Source of the DNA: Polytrichum commune
Taxonomy: Eukaryota > Streptophyta > Polytrichopsida > Polytrichales > Polytrichaceae
Assembly (NCBI GenBank): GCA_950295325.1
Contig: OX485806.1
Span: forward strand, 34,844,001 to 34,908,000
Direction of reading: 5' to 3'
DNA length: 64,000 nucleotides
The notes under the pieces were generated by a model. That model saw only the letters and a list, made by a program, of their open reading frames with translations. It did no database searches and had not been told where the DNA came from. This document shows positions 46,734 through 58,381 of this stretch, piece after piece. Both the position numbers and the translations under genes were made by a program. Every line of letters begins with the position of its first letter. The first letter of the stretch is position 1.

Positions 46734-47111
46734 CACTACACTAAACATGGGATTTAGTGTCACCGATTCTAACTGTCTTGTTCAATACTAGTTGTAAACC
46801 GCGGTGTAGTGTTACCAACACTAAATGTTAACCTAACACTATTTGTCATTCCTTGTAAACTTGATGGGGGATTAATGATTTGCAGTGTTGCAACTACTAT
46901 CACTTACCAAGTTTTTCATCCAAATTTCAATCACCCATGGCAACATTTCATCACAAGTTGCTGACATCAGAAGGTAGGGTTTTGGCCGATGGATGAACTC
47001 ATCCATCGTCCATGACAATATTAGTTCACTTATTCATAAGAAGTGTCATCCGAGAAGGTGCCGTAGTGACATTAAATACCATATGACACTGAACATCATA
47101 TTTAGTGTACT
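46734..47111 (+). mobile_element. MITE, ACTACACTAAAT family, copy 4
   Basis: Starts CACTACACTAAAC and ends CATATTTAGTGTACT; about 378 bp, longer than copies 2 and 3 because of an extra stretch near 46865-46885 and a repeated ATCACCC segment near 46930. Shares the internal blocks described for copy 3. Confidence 0.78.
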
Positions 47112-47571
47112 TTGTTGGGGGGGTTTTCTTTTGTCACACGGTCACCCTAGGAGGCACATTGACAAATTTGCAAATTCCAAAAATAAAAAGTGTATATATA
47201 GTAGCTAAGTTAAAACCCTCCTCCCCGGAGTGCATCGGACTCCGGAGAAGCTAATAAGAAAATGCAATACTTTAGCGGATGTCAAGCACGAAAATGTGAT
47301 GAAGTAAGCGGATGAAGTTGACTTATAAAGTTGAAACGGCCATGCAACCAATCATATGGGACTTGATAATTGTTGCATTGACTCTACTTGGTCTTGATGT
47401 AAAGGTTTTGGGTTCTCGGGAGACGTGAAAACGTAAGTCGGTCCCCACCACTCCTCCCCTTTGCATTTTTAAGAATCTCAAGATGTGTCAACCATTGGAT
47501 GTGATAGGAGGCTAAATTGAAGTATTCATTGTCACCCTCTTATCACACTTTGGTGAAACTGGTGGGTATTA

Positions 47572-48073
47572 GGGCCACTTCACACACGAGACTGAGAGCC
47601 CGTGACCATTACACTTCAAGCACTCTCATTGGTGGAAAAGGCGGAGCCGGTCCAAGTTCACTTCACACTAGACTTGAGGGACTAACGGAGTACGTGGATG
47701 CAAGATGGATGCAAAGTCTACATGGATTCCTACATGGCATCAAATGGATCATGTTTCATGGTCACTTGAACTATTTTCAAAAACCGCCTTTTGGAAGTAG
47801 GTCTAACACAAAACTGTTGGGAGACCATGGCACTCCGAATGTTCACAATTGTTGGTTTATTTTATTTTATCATGTGTGAGGACCCGCATGAATAGAAATT
47901 CATTGAAATAGCATTTGGTTGAGGGCCCGGTCACATATGACTTCACACTACACTTGAGGGTCCATGACCACACTTCATGATTTTGGAGGTGTGTTGGGAC
48001 GGCTTTTGGACACTTTCTTTTGGGCTCTCACAATTACATGGTCACGGCTCTTGGCTCGTGTGTGAAGTGGCCC
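47572..48073. mobile_element. MITE with GGGCCACTTCACAC termini and TA flanks
   Basis: The left terminus is GGGCCACTTCACACACGAGA and the reverse-strand right terminus is GGGCCACTTCACACACGAGC. The similarity continues through GAGCC and GTGACCAT for about 44 bp. TA flanks both ends (47570-47571 and 48074-48075), fitting a mariner-type 2-bp duplication, though a longer degenerate duplication is possible. The 502-bp body has an open frame on the plus strand, which I treat as chance. Confidence 0.78.
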
Positions 48074-49536
48074 TAAGTTTCAGTCCCATCACAAGTATCC
48101 TTGAGTTTAGGGGGCAAGGTACTAGGTGATGCCATGTGTTGCGGTCAAGTTCGGACACCCATGTGACAAAATATCATAAATTTATAGTTAATTTACATAA
48201 TATTAGAATACATGGTGTTACAATTAATGTGTAAAGGTGCCACCTAGAATGTAATATCATTCTTAACCAATGCCATGCGGTACTTAATTATAAACTTTTA
48301 ACTCATTCATGGTGAGGATAGATTATGTACGAAATTGACATGCAAATAGAGTAGCACACATGGCGACCTCGCCTCGACGATTCCTTCCACCATGTTGTGG
48401 GTCTCCAATGCTCCAATGTCTCTCAAGTGTCAAATGCACTCCACCTTCACACCCTCTAAGGCTCAGGTAGACAACCCTTATTCGGTTATTTTTTAATTAG
48501 GACATCTATAGTTGAGACAGTATATGGTTTGGTGCACGTCCAAGAATGGATGCCAAAAAGACATATGTTCAAGAGATATTGGAATCCGTGCTCAGAATAT
48601 GATAATGGTTTTAAGCCCATAGTCAACATAATTGTGGGGGGGGGGACCTACATGACACATTTGACAAGCACGAGAATCTTCACTATGATAATGAATAAGA
48701 TATTCACATGAGCTCTGAAATCGTGAGGAAAGTGGCTACGACCTCAAGTTGGGTTTGCGAAGCACCTTATACTAAGGTAGAAACACATAAAACGGTGACA
48801 ACTAGCTTATTTGGCCAGAAAAAGTGGCTTGAATATGCGCAGTATTTTTCAGAAAGGGAGTAGAGGAAATGATGAGGAATGCAAGTAGTTTCGTAAATTT
48901 AACCCTTGTAACTATTTACTTACATCATCATAACGAGGCAAGTGAGTGAAACCCCCTACTTGTACAGTAGAATCTCCATGATTTGAGCATCAAGCTATCC
49001 TACTTTGCGTACGAGCGCACACCAAGCAGCTAACTCAATGGCACTCAAAAAATGATCCCAAACGGTGTGAAACAAGACCTTTTTCCGGCCAATCACAGCA
49101 TTGGACTTGTCACTGCATCCTCTTCAAGCCACCACTTGAGTCCACACAATAAACCATTTTGGATCCACAGAAGAATCACTCTATTCCTAGTCTAGTGCAC
49201 CAGGAGTGATCTTTCACCATTTTCTTTGTTTTTCTACCTCAATCGTGTCTTTCGTATCCTAGATGAAGTCGTATGATCGGATTAAAGTAACCATTTAATA
49301 AGGCCCATCTACCCTAATGGTGTAGATATGAAATATGGCACTAGAATCCCTTCCACTTGGGGAGTTTCTAGTGCTTCAACTCTTCCCGGTGCGGAGGGTT
49401 GGGCATGGTTCATGGCACTTTGATACATGTGAGCAAGACTTTGAGCACCACAAGACAAAAGGCTTGCATAAACTGAACCACTAAAAAGGTCAGGCAAAGG
49501 CCCAGGTTGAAGGCCGCAATCTTAAGTTATAGTACT
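48074..49536. other. Intergenic DNA, no gene recognised
   Basis: Includes the dispersed repeat at 48520-48780. No supported coding sequence. Confidence 0.45.
48520..48780. repeat. Dispersed repeat, TGGTTTGGTG family, copy 2
   Basis: Diverged copy of 40225-40490. The start TGGTTTGGTG and, about 45 bp on, ATGTTCAAGAGAT loosely resemble tRNA A and B boxes, so a SINE origin is conceivable but unproven. Confidence 0.45.
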
Positions 49537-49745
49537 TAAGAGCATCTTCAATGCAACGCAAGAAACGCCGCAAGGCCGTTGCGTCTCCTGCGGGAAGCTT
49601 CCCAACGGCTCTGAACGGGCTCCAATGCATACACGGCACCGCATAAAGCGGACCTGGCCCCGCCAAAGACCCTCCGTTGGCCGGCAAGTTGGCAGTGTTC
49701 CTTGCGCCCGCTACCCCAAGCCTTTCCTCGAGTCAAACTGCCACG

Positions 49746-51038
49746 ATGGCGACGACCGGAGTATCCAAGGCAAAAAAGGGGAAGAATTTTTCCTCGGAGG
49801 AGGAGCGCCAACTCTGTCGATCCTTCCTGCATGTATCGCAGGACCCGATTGCAGGCAACGGCCAGCGTGCGGGTGCGTTTTGGGAACGAATTGCAAGACA
49901 CTACCAAGAACACAAGCCGCAGGGGAGGGAGGATAGGCCAGCGAGGAGTTTGGAGACCAAATGGGGGGCGATAAAACACGATGTTGCGAAATTTGTTGCC
50001 GTGCATTCGCAGGTGTTGAATTTGAACGAGAGTGGGGCATCGCTAGAGGACGTTCTTCAACGAGCGCTGGAGCTCTACCGTGTGAAGCACCCTAAGCAAC
50101 AGGGCTTCCTCTACCTGCATTGTTGGACAATCCTGAAGGACATCCCGCGGTGGTTTGATTCCGCTGTCGAGGTGCGAGTGCGTCAAGCGATGAAGACTCC
50201 ACCGCCACAGCCGCTGAAGAGGAGGCGCCTGAGCTTGGAGGGAGCAGACGCGTCGGAGCCTACCACAGTCGATGACGACGGAGAGGAGTGCGTCGAGGTG
50301 GAGGCTGCCCCAGCTTCTCGGCGGCCGCAACGTCCAACAGGCAACAAGGCAGCCAAAGAAGAATTGAACCGCGCTCGGGTGAAGGAGAGCACAATGCGTG
50401 CACAGGCGAAAGCCACTGCGGAGATGGCAGCTGCACATGCCGAGAAAGTTGCTGTAATGCGGGATCAAGCCGCCCTGCAACTTTTTTCTATTCCAGATGA
50501 TTCAGCCATGAGCGACATGGCCAGAGAGTACCTGCAGTTGCGACGCGAGGAGGAGCTGAGCAAGGTGAAGAGGCGAATTCAAGCGTCGAAGGCGGATTTT
50601 GTGTGCAGGTCGCCTGATGATGTCGAGCCGGCAGTTGTTGTCGAGCCTGCTGCCGTTCGCTTTGAGCCGGCTTCTGTTCGCTTTGAGCCGCCTGCTGTTG
50701 TCGACTTCACGGGAGGGGATTCAGCCCGCAGTTGCTCGGAGGGAGCAGGCAGACAGACAAGACAATCCCGTGACACGGCTCCGTTCTCGGTGCGGGCGTC
50801 GGAATTCGTCGGAGGTTCTCAGGATACAAGAGAAGATGTCGTTGGGCAGGATGCAGGAGTGCATGGCGTCGACATTCACCGCCCCCCAATACCGTTTCCT
50901 TTTTTTCCTCCAAATTTTCAGAATGTTTGGGGATCGTCCGTAGGCTTGGGCGTCGGGTTAGGGTTGAGAGAGGGGTGTGATCCTGTGTATGCTCCGACGA
51001 GCCCTAGCCTGGACAATTTCCATGGCAGTGGGCATTGA
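49746..51038 (+). CDS. Harbinger ORF1, SANT/Myb-like DNA-binding protein
   Basis: The ATG at 49746 is the first methionine in the frame and gives 430 residues; the frame stays open upstream without an ATG. Residues about 14-80 (FSSEEERQLCRSFLHVSQDP through AFWERIARHY to RSLETKWGAIKHDVAKF) have the tryptophan-spaced three-helix pattern of the trihelix/SANT-like domain found in plant Harbinger accessory proteins. A GNKAAKEELN phrase and a long charged helix with REEELSKVKRRI follow, like the C-terminal part of these proteins. In known Harbinger systems this protein binds the transposon ends and helps bring the nuclease into the nucleus. The C-terminal third contains a repeated VRFEPA phrase, and then Pro/Phe-rich sequence. 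Later introns or exons in the 51040-52500 spacer cannot be excluded. Confidence 0.85.
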   Translation: MATTGVSKAKKGKNFSSEEERQLCRSFLHVSQDPIAGNGQRAGAFWERIARHYQEHKPQGREDRPARSLETKWGAIKHDVAKFVAVHSQVLNLNESGASLEDVLQRALELYRVKHPKQQGFLYLHCWTILKDIPRWFDSAVEVRVRQAMKTPPPQPLKRRRLSLEGADASEPTTVDDDGEECVEVEAAPASRRPQRPTGNKAAKEELNRARVKESTMRAQAKATAEMAAAHAEKVAVMRDQAALQLFSIPDDSAMSDMAREYLQLRREEELSKVKRRIQASKADFVCRSPDDVEPAVVVEPAAVRFEPASVRFEPPAVVDFTGGDSARSCSEGAGRQTRQSRDTAPFSVRASEFVGGSQDTREDVVGQDAGVHGVDIHRPPIPFPFFPPNFQNVWGSSVGLGVGLGLREGCDPVYAPTSPSLDNFHGSGH

Positions 51039-52520
51039 ATTTGAAATAAAATTTTAGTTTCGCAATCAGTTTGAGTGTAAATGCTCGTCGCCTGGAGCAT
51101 TCGGAGGAGTGCTTGTGGGAGTTATCTGATTCACTTTAGGGTTGAATATAATGTGTTGTCTGTCTCAATTTCAATTGGGCTTGTTTTCTGGCTCAGTTTG
51201 AATGGAATCAGTTTGAATGGCTCAGTTTTCTGGCTCAATTCGGATGTGTGCTTGTGGGTTATGGCATTTCATTGAGCATCATGTGTGTTCATAGAGCTTC
51301 ACAATTCCACCAAGAATAAGAATGTACTGATTACAATTTGTGGCTGCCGCTGTTGTAAACTTCGAGAAATCTAGACATTTGGCGTTGTGGGTTCTCGGTG
51401 TATCTCTTGTGAGGATGGGCCTTGGGTTCTGTTGGTTCGACAGCCTAGATTTTGTGCATTCAGGAATTCAGAGGTCACTCAAAGTGTGTCTCTCGAGCTG
51501 ATGAGTCCTGCATCTGTGATTTGACCTAGAATCATCTGGGTTGTGCATTGTTTGTAATCTCAAGAGGTTTTTGCAGGGGTTTAGTGAAGCCAATACATGT
51601 AGAAGATGCTGCAACTCTGCCTCTTGCCATGGAAATTGAGGACCTCAATGTCCGAAATTCTAGTCAATCGATTGGCCCTTTCTTGTGCCTCCATTCAACC
51701 AGGCGCTACTGGAATTTCAGACAGTAGATTCATAAACAACGAGTTGGTATGGTCTTTAGAGAAGAGGGAGACGGTTAGTTACAGAAATGAGTTTCGGCCC
51801 CTGCGCTCCGTAGCTTGCATTGATGTGCAACCGCCAATAACCAAGCTTCTGAAGGTATGTCATGTGGGTCAATTGGAGATTGAATTGTTTCGTGCATTCA
51901 CAGTCTGAGTGAACGCAGTTCACAGTTTGTTCAACACTTGAAAATTTGGTGACTAAATTTTGTTTGGCAGGTGCGGCGGACGAAGACGGTGGTCTTATGA
52001 CGCCTGAGAACGAGTTACTTATTTCGAAATCGAGATACAACATCATCCTCCCCTGGTGACGGCTCTGATGGCAGCAGCTCCAGTGAAGATGGAGCTTCAG
52101 ATGTTGAGAGAATCTCTGATTTGGAAGTAGATGAATCTGTTCTTGAATTCGAAACACTTGGGATCATCAACACTGCAGATTCAGTTTAGGTTCGAATGTG
52201 GTTTAAGTTTTCAGTTTCAGCTTGAATGTGGTATCAGTTTCATATCGAATGTGGAATGAGTTTCAGTTCAGTTCGAATCTGTTGGGAGTTATCTGTTTCA
52301 GTTTAGCATTCGGAGGTGTCTTTGTTGGGATATCTGCATGTGGGGGTTTCAGATTGAATGGAATTTCGAGTCTCTACATTTCAGTTGCAATTCATTGCAA
52401 TTAGTTAATCGATTGAAGCATTTCAATTCAGGCACTGCAATTCAGGGAATTCAATCCAGGCACTGCAAACTTTTATTGATTGTCTGATGTGCATACAATA
52501 GGCTCAAACATACAGGTATC
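51039..52520. other. Spacer between the convergent Harbinger genes
   Basis: About 1.5 kb with many repeats of phrases such as TCAGTTTGAATGG and GTTTCAGTTT. Frames at 51606-51908 have good donor (GGTATGT) and acceptor (TTTGGCAG) neighbours, so they may be untranslated or alternative 3' exons of the plus-strand gene. Transcript ends of both genes should fall here. Confidence 0.45.
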
Positions 52521-53813
52521 TCACATGTAAGATTCCCCTCTCTTTTGCCACAAATGCTCGATCAAGTCATTCCGCAAAGAGAAGTGACTGTCTGCGTTCT
52601 CTATTTCCCTAGTCCCTTCCCGGAGCTCCACGAATGACAATCCTCCACCCATACGGCCTCCCATGAGTCCCACATCAAAGTAAGGTTCCAAGTCTAAACC
52701 ACTCTCGTCCTGTATTATCATGTTGTGCATGATAACACATGCTTGAATGATGTCGGTCATAGCCTCAATGTCCCACTGTCGACAAGGGTTGCGCAAGATC
52801 TCCCATCGTGCCTGAAGGACACTGAATGCCCTCTCCACGTCCTTTCTTGCCCCTTCTTGCATCTTCGCAAAATGTTTTTTCTTCTCTTCTTGAGCCTCAT
52901 GGATCGTTTGAACAAAACAAGACCATGGGGGGTATATCCCATCCGTGAGGAGGTAATAACGGGGGTAAACATTACCATTCACCGTGAAGTTCAAGTGTTG
53001 ACCGTCACCACTGAGCATGTCTCTCACAATGGGAGACCGATCCAATACGTTGATGTCATTGTTTCCTCCGGGAAGGCCAAAAAAAGAATGCCAAATCCAT
53101 AGGGATTGATCTGCAATTGCCTCCAGAATCACAGAGCGCTTCTTATCTTTGTCTTGGAATTGCCCTTGCCATGCAACGGGGCAGTTCTTCCACTGCCAAT
53201 GCATGCAATCCAGTGAAGCAAACATGCCAGGGAATCCTCTGTGGGTGTTAATTTGTAATTGTTTTTGAAGATCCGATTCTGTGGGAATGCGAAGGTATTC
53301 ACTCTCAAAGCAGTGGCGAATGGCATTCACAAAGCGACGCATTGCTTCAGTTGCAGTACTCTCTCCTAAACGACAATATTCATCGGTTGCATCAGCAGCA
53401 ACACCATACGCTAGCATCCTAATAGCTGCTGTGCACTTTTGAAGAGAAGACAATCCTAGTCTCCCCAAGCCATCGCGTTTTTGGACAAAGTATGAATCAA
53501 AAGCAGTCACGGAGTCTACAATCCTCAGAAACAAATCCCTGCGCATCCTGAACCAACGACGGAACTTGACATTGTCGAAAACAGGAATAGGAGCAAAGTA
53601 ATCTCGAACCAAGTGTTCATGCCACAACTCCCTGTCTCTGTGCACAAACGCCCTCCCCATGCAGCTCCCTCTTCTTGGCCTCTGCCTCATCTCTTCATCA
53701 GATTCACTTGAATCTTGGTGGATTGCTGCAAGAAAATGCTCCTGGAGCTCGTCATCGGAATCATCCAGAGCTTGTTGAATAGCACCTGCAAGTTCAGCCC
53801 GCCATTGATCCAT
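52521..53813 (-). CDS. Harbinger DDE nuclease (HARBI1-like transposase)
   Basis: The first ATG in the frame is at 53813 and gives 430 residues. The frame is open 10 codons further, to a possible splice acceptor (GGTTGCAG), so an upstream exon is possible. Counted from that upstream point, the three acidic residues of the DDE fold are D212 (FASLDCMHW), D301 (YLLTDGIYP) and E337 (KDVERAFSVLQARW), all present in their standard motifs. GGNNDINVLDRS between them and the WEILRNPCR phrase are also typical of plant members of the DDE_Tnp_4 family. The protein would cut at the 13-bp ends and insert at TWA targets. It runs toward its partner gene, with about 1.5 kb between the two stop codons. No internal stop or frameshift. 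Confidence 0.93.
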   Translation of the reverse strand: MDQWRAELAGAIQQALDDSDDELQEHFLAAIHQDSSESDEEMRQRPRRGSCMGRAFVHRDRELWHEHLVRDYFAPIPVFDNVKFRRWFRMRRDLFLRIVDSVTAFDSYFVQKRDGLGRLGLSSLQKCTAAIRMLAYGVAADATDEYCRLGESTATEAMRRFVNAIRHCFESEYLRIPTESDLQKQLQINTHRGFPGMFASLDCMHWQWKNCPVAWQGQFQDKDKKRSVILEAIADQSLWIWHSFFGLPGGNNDINVLDRSPIVRDMLSGDGQHLNFTVNGNVYPRYYLLTDGIYPPWSCFVQTIHEAQEEKKKHFAKMQEGARKDVERAFSVLQARWEILRNPCRQWDIEAMTDIIQACVIMHNMIIQDESGLDLEPYFDVGLMGGRMGGGLSFVELREGTREIENADSHFSLRNDLIEHLWQKRGESYM

Positions 53814-54128
53814 GAATGTGCGTTCTCTATAATCTGCAACCACTTCGAACTTCGGAGGAGCAGATGAATCCTGAGTTCACTGCGGCGTCGAAGTCCCTGG
53901 AGCAGCGGCGACACCTTCCTGGAGCAGCGGCGTCGAAGCCCCTGGAGCACAGACAGAAGGTTGACGTGGCCAGCCCGATGGTTGACGTGGCACATTTAGG
54001 GTTTAGGGTAAAGAGCCAGCGTTGGCTCCCGATGCGCAGAACTGGGGACGCTGTTCTTGCGAGTCCAGAAGACAGACGTGACATATAGGATGCCGGGCCC
54101 ATTTGGCGTGTATGGATTGAAGATGCTC

Positions 54129-55500
54129 TAAGTTATAGAAAAAGTGCTTGTGTTTGTCGTTTGTTTCAGTGCCTTCAAAGTGACTGGCAGGACCAAGTCA
54201 CCAAGAAATGCGGATTTCTCAAATTTTTGTAGTATTCAGTTCTTGGGATTGGGGGGATGAAAGTTGACTCGGTAGATTCGCCTATGAAAGTTCCATTTTT
54301 AGAGATGGATAATTGAGTGCAAACATGACATTAAAATACAAGACATTCGAAACCAAGTTCCTTCTATTTAGACATGTAAAATCGACGCAACCACGGTCCA
54401 AAATAATGCAATCTAAAGTGTTGTTCGAACCATGGTTGTGTCGACTTTAAAATTGTGTTGTTTTGAACCATGTTTTTGTTATCTATGTATATAACTAGTG
54501 TTGAGTCACATATGATTTCAATTAAGACACTATATGAATTCAAAAATCGTGTTTTTTTATGTTGGTAGAGGGGAGGATGGATGGTTAAGTGTTTGTTGAG
54601 GTTGGATTGGAAATTGAGGGTGTCTTTATACAATGCTTGGGGCCAGATTGAGGACCGGCCCAATTCTCAAGCATTAAGCCCTCGATGTTTTGCTGCACAT
54701 GGGCAATGGATGCATGTTTCATGTACCATGATCAACATTGGTCATGGTGCCCATCATGGATGTGGCATCCTATACAACACACCATGGGAACTCCCGCCAC
54801 GGGAGTTTGTTATATCTGAGAGCTCACTCCCGCCCTTGAAATTTGAATTACACATGTAACATTGAGCCATAACTAGGGTTAGGGTTTAGGGCCGAAGGCT
54901 GGAATTCGGGTAAAGGAGCATATTAGGGCATGACTAATCAAAGGTTTGTAGGTGATTAGTTATCCATATGGAATGTTATATGTACACATCAAAACAATCC
55001 CTCCCACATGCCATTGTAGCTCGCCTCCATCATTACTTCCTATCGACTGTGTGGAACAGGGTGTGTGTTCAAGTGTGATATGACAACAATATTTTGGTAG
55101 TGGTTCGCTCCATGTACTGTAACACTTAGTGTAGCATACTTAGAACATCTTGTGTTATCTAGTGTAATGTGCATCATTGTCTTCTTGCACAAATAATGTT
55201 CTTGTTCTCAAGTCCCTTCATTAGAAGTATTGTCTTTGAAGTATTGTGCCTCCAGAATAGTTTGCTCAATAGCTTGACCTTCCCAAGGACATGATGACCT
55301 CCATATGAGTTTTAAAAGGCCTATAAAGCCCAAGCCCAAACAACTCCAAGTTTGTGGTGTTCTACTACATGCAAAATGGGGTTGGTTGATTGGAGTGGAA
55401 AACCCAGGCCTTGGAAAATTTTAGGCACAAATTTGTCAAGTATATCCCCCCCCCTATGGCCCACTAAACTTTTGCAGGTTGTTGGCTATTGGTGGATCTC
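54129..55500. other. Intergenic DNA with a short hairpin
   Basis: An imperfect inverted repeat lies at 54378-54448. An open frame at 54581-54859 has no recognisable domain. Nothing else is supported. Confidence 0.45.
54378..54448. repeat. Imperfect inverted repeat around AATCGACGCAACCA
   Basis: 54378-54399 pairs with 54427-54448 at 18 of 22 positions with a 27-base loop. All four mismatches are transitions, which allow G-U pairing in at least one RNA strand. Confidence 0.6.
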
Positions 55501-58381
55501 AAGAAGGGTATGTTCATGAGCACCAATGTTTTATTTTAATGTTTTGTTTTCTTCGCTCTTAGTTCACCCTCTAGATACAACCATATGTATGATTTTTTTT
55601 TCATCTTTTCTTGTTTGTTTTTATCATGAAGTCCCCATTTCAAGTCACTCTAGCACCAATGTTAATAAAAAAACATTGTATGTTGCGTATTTTCAGCATA
55701 AACCCAAATTCTAGTCCGCAAGCGCACAAAGCAAGAATACATTCCAAATGTTCATTGAGGCTAGACCCCATGCACACACCTCCAATGACATTCTCCAAAA
55801 GAAAATCGTACCTAGAGTACATGCAATGCATGCAAACATTCAAGCTGGAAGATTCAATGTACGAAAGAAACCTTCAACAATGAATGAAAACCATGGTTAC
55901 CAAGGCTATGACGGAAAATGATGCGATCAATGCTCCAAGGTTGGAGGAGACGTTGTGGGACTGGAACTTGCTATGGCATATCATCCACAATCATGATTTC
56001 ATTAAGAGGTTACATGCCATGCTTTGGAAGCATGATAGTAAGTTTTGACTTGAGTTCCCAAGTGTTTTTTAAACTCTTGGTGGTACATTGCAACTTCATC
56101 CTTTGTGTGACACTTAGATTTTGCAACTCGGTGTCACACTACAATTTAATATTTTGTAAAGTTTTGTAGTTTCATAGGGCTCATTCTTAGTGTTACATTG
56201 TAATTTACTTCTTTTGCCATACATAAATATTGTACATGTTGTTCCAAAACAATGTAATTTTATCTATAGCAATGCAATGATACTACATTTACATTTTGTG
56301 TGCAACATTGGAATTGGTTTTTCATGATTGCTCAAAAATCTTAATTTGATGTAGTATTACAAGTTCATTCTCAATGTCACATTATAACTTTATTCTTTGT
56401 GTTGCACATAAATCTCATATTAACTATCACAATGCAATCCAATTCTATGTGAAGCACTGCAGTTATATTCTACTATCATCTTGTATTTTGCTTATGTTTG
56501 AAACTTTGGAATTATATATTTTTTGGTTGGCAACTCGATTCTATGCTTTGTGTTACAATGCTAAATTGCAAATTATAAGTCAACACTTATTGTTATTGTG
56601 CACATTGGAAATCAATACCTACTATTGAGATTAATTCTTAGTGTTGTATTGCACACTTCCAGTTTATTGTAGGTGTTCTATTATGATTTGATTGTTTATA
56701 TTGCACACCTTGCAATGGACCAATGATTGGTGGGATGTACCCTCCATCAAAGCATCACTAGTTTTGGAGAGCAATGGCGCATATTTCTATAAATGATGTA
56801 CATTCTCACACACATACTTGATAATGTCCAAGACCGTTGAGGCATGAAAAAACAATACACACAATTTTAGTGCATAATTTTTAGATAGGAAGAAGGTCTC
56901 AAACCCATTAGGAATGAGCTTTAAATTTTCATCTATAAATCGCAAACAATATCCATTCAAAGATGTCAGATGCATGTTGGAAATAGCAAAGTATTTCAAA
57001 ACAAGATCAAACCTTCAATTTGAGGGACTTTACAAATAACTCTATCTACATCCAAGGAAAGTATTCAAAATGACCAAGTTGATGGTTCCAATGTCACACT
57101 CGCATTGTGGTGGAACACTAATTAGATCACATACCAAAAATTCAAAACACGTCCCCTTTGTGTAGAATTGCCTTGATAGGATCATTGACACCTACACCCA
57201 TGCTCCAAGAAATCCTTCATCCTTAGCAAACTCATTCCATCTTTGCATGTATGTGGAATGAAATTTGGGATGTCTTGGCTAGGGTGGATAGCTCCTACCT
57301 CAATTTGAGTAGCAAAACACACCTAACTCCCTCTAACTTGATGCATATTAGCAAAGATGTGGCCTATCATGTTGATATTGTAAGCAATGCCTCTACAAGT
57401 AAACCGCAAATCCTACATATGTGGTCCTCAAGTTGCTATGTTGACAATGTATAACTTTGTGTCTCGCAAACACACGGTGACTGGTATTCCACGGTGGGGT
57501 TGGAGGACTCGTGTGTTTCAACCATTGAAGTCAACAAAACATGCAACCCGCATATAGAAGTTCATTGTAGTCCACCACATGCCCTCGCAATAGTACCTTC
57601 TACAAGGGATGGGTTGAGTAATTGGAGAACTTTGACAAGATGTTTGCAAATATACCCATGTTGTGCATATACAAAATTGCAACTCGACCACATTGTTGCT
57701 CATTTGTGAACGGTGTATGCCATGTGTGCTTATTTCAAAGAATGTGCAAATGCAAGGCATCCATCAATCACAAACAAAATGACATTTTCAGGGGGATATT
57801 CCTAGCAGCGAGCTAGGTACCCACCACAAGGGATTGGCATTTCTTGTTTGTGATGGGACCATGTTGTTTTTTCAAGTTTTTTCAAGTACTAGTAATGTAT
57901 TAGGACCTCTCTATTGAGCTTGTGAATTATCCAATCCACTCGCATTCCCACCTTTGAGCACCTGGTCCACCTTTAGAGTGTCATGGTAACTCTTGATTGT
58001 GGCATTGGTGTTTTGACCTACGTAAGGGATATTCTGGTGTTGAGTGAACCACATGTGGTATCTGAACAAACCTTTAATCTTTTACGTAATCCTAGAGGGT
58101 TTTTGCCTAACGTATGGATAAAAATTAGGTTATAAATTGAGCCATAGCCTAGGGCTTTGCCACCGGACCTAGCAGCCCCTCCCTGTCATACATGATGTCT
58201 TCCACATGCTTGAGCACGGTGGATCACAACTTCCCATCATTAATTTTGATGTAGGTCTGCAACTATCATGACCGTTTGGCATCCCAAAGGCACAAGAATA
58301 TGCACAATATCAATGTTTTGTGCCAAGTGTTTTATTCCAATCAACCAAAGGTTTAGTATAGTGTTTTTACATCAGCTTTTA
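55501..58381. other. AT-rich intergenic DNA with a degenerate periodic block
   Basis: About 56040-56700 repeats phrases such as GTGTTACATTGTAATTT, TGTCACATTATAACTTT and TTGTGTTGCACATAAAT at irregular 40-80 bp intervals, like an old tandem array. Frames at 57250-57760 have no recognisable domain. Confidence 0.4.

Larger units (their letters stand above)
49540..54128. mobile_element. PIF/Harbinger transposon, 4.6 kb, structurally intact
   Basis: The termini are a perfect 13-bp inverted repeat, GAGCATCTTCAAT (49540-49552 and complement 54116-54128). TAA duplications flank them (49537-49539 and 54129-54131), the classic Harbinger target. The element carries two convergent uninterrupted frames: a SANT/Myb-like DNA-binding protein on the plus strand and a DDE nuclease on the minus strand, the two-protein set of this superfamily. 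Its coding parts are clearly more GC-rich than the surrounding DNA. No stop, frameshift or deletion was seen in either conserved region, so this copy could be autonomous and recent. Confidence 0.92.

Noticed and set aside
47517..47879. 120-codon plus-strand frame
   Set aside because: It lies within a MITE that is defined by its inverted ends and has no recognisable domain.
49548..50480. Minus-strand frames of 109-152 codons
   Set aside because: They are antisense to the SANT-like Harbinger protein in GC-rich sequence, where long chance frames are expected.
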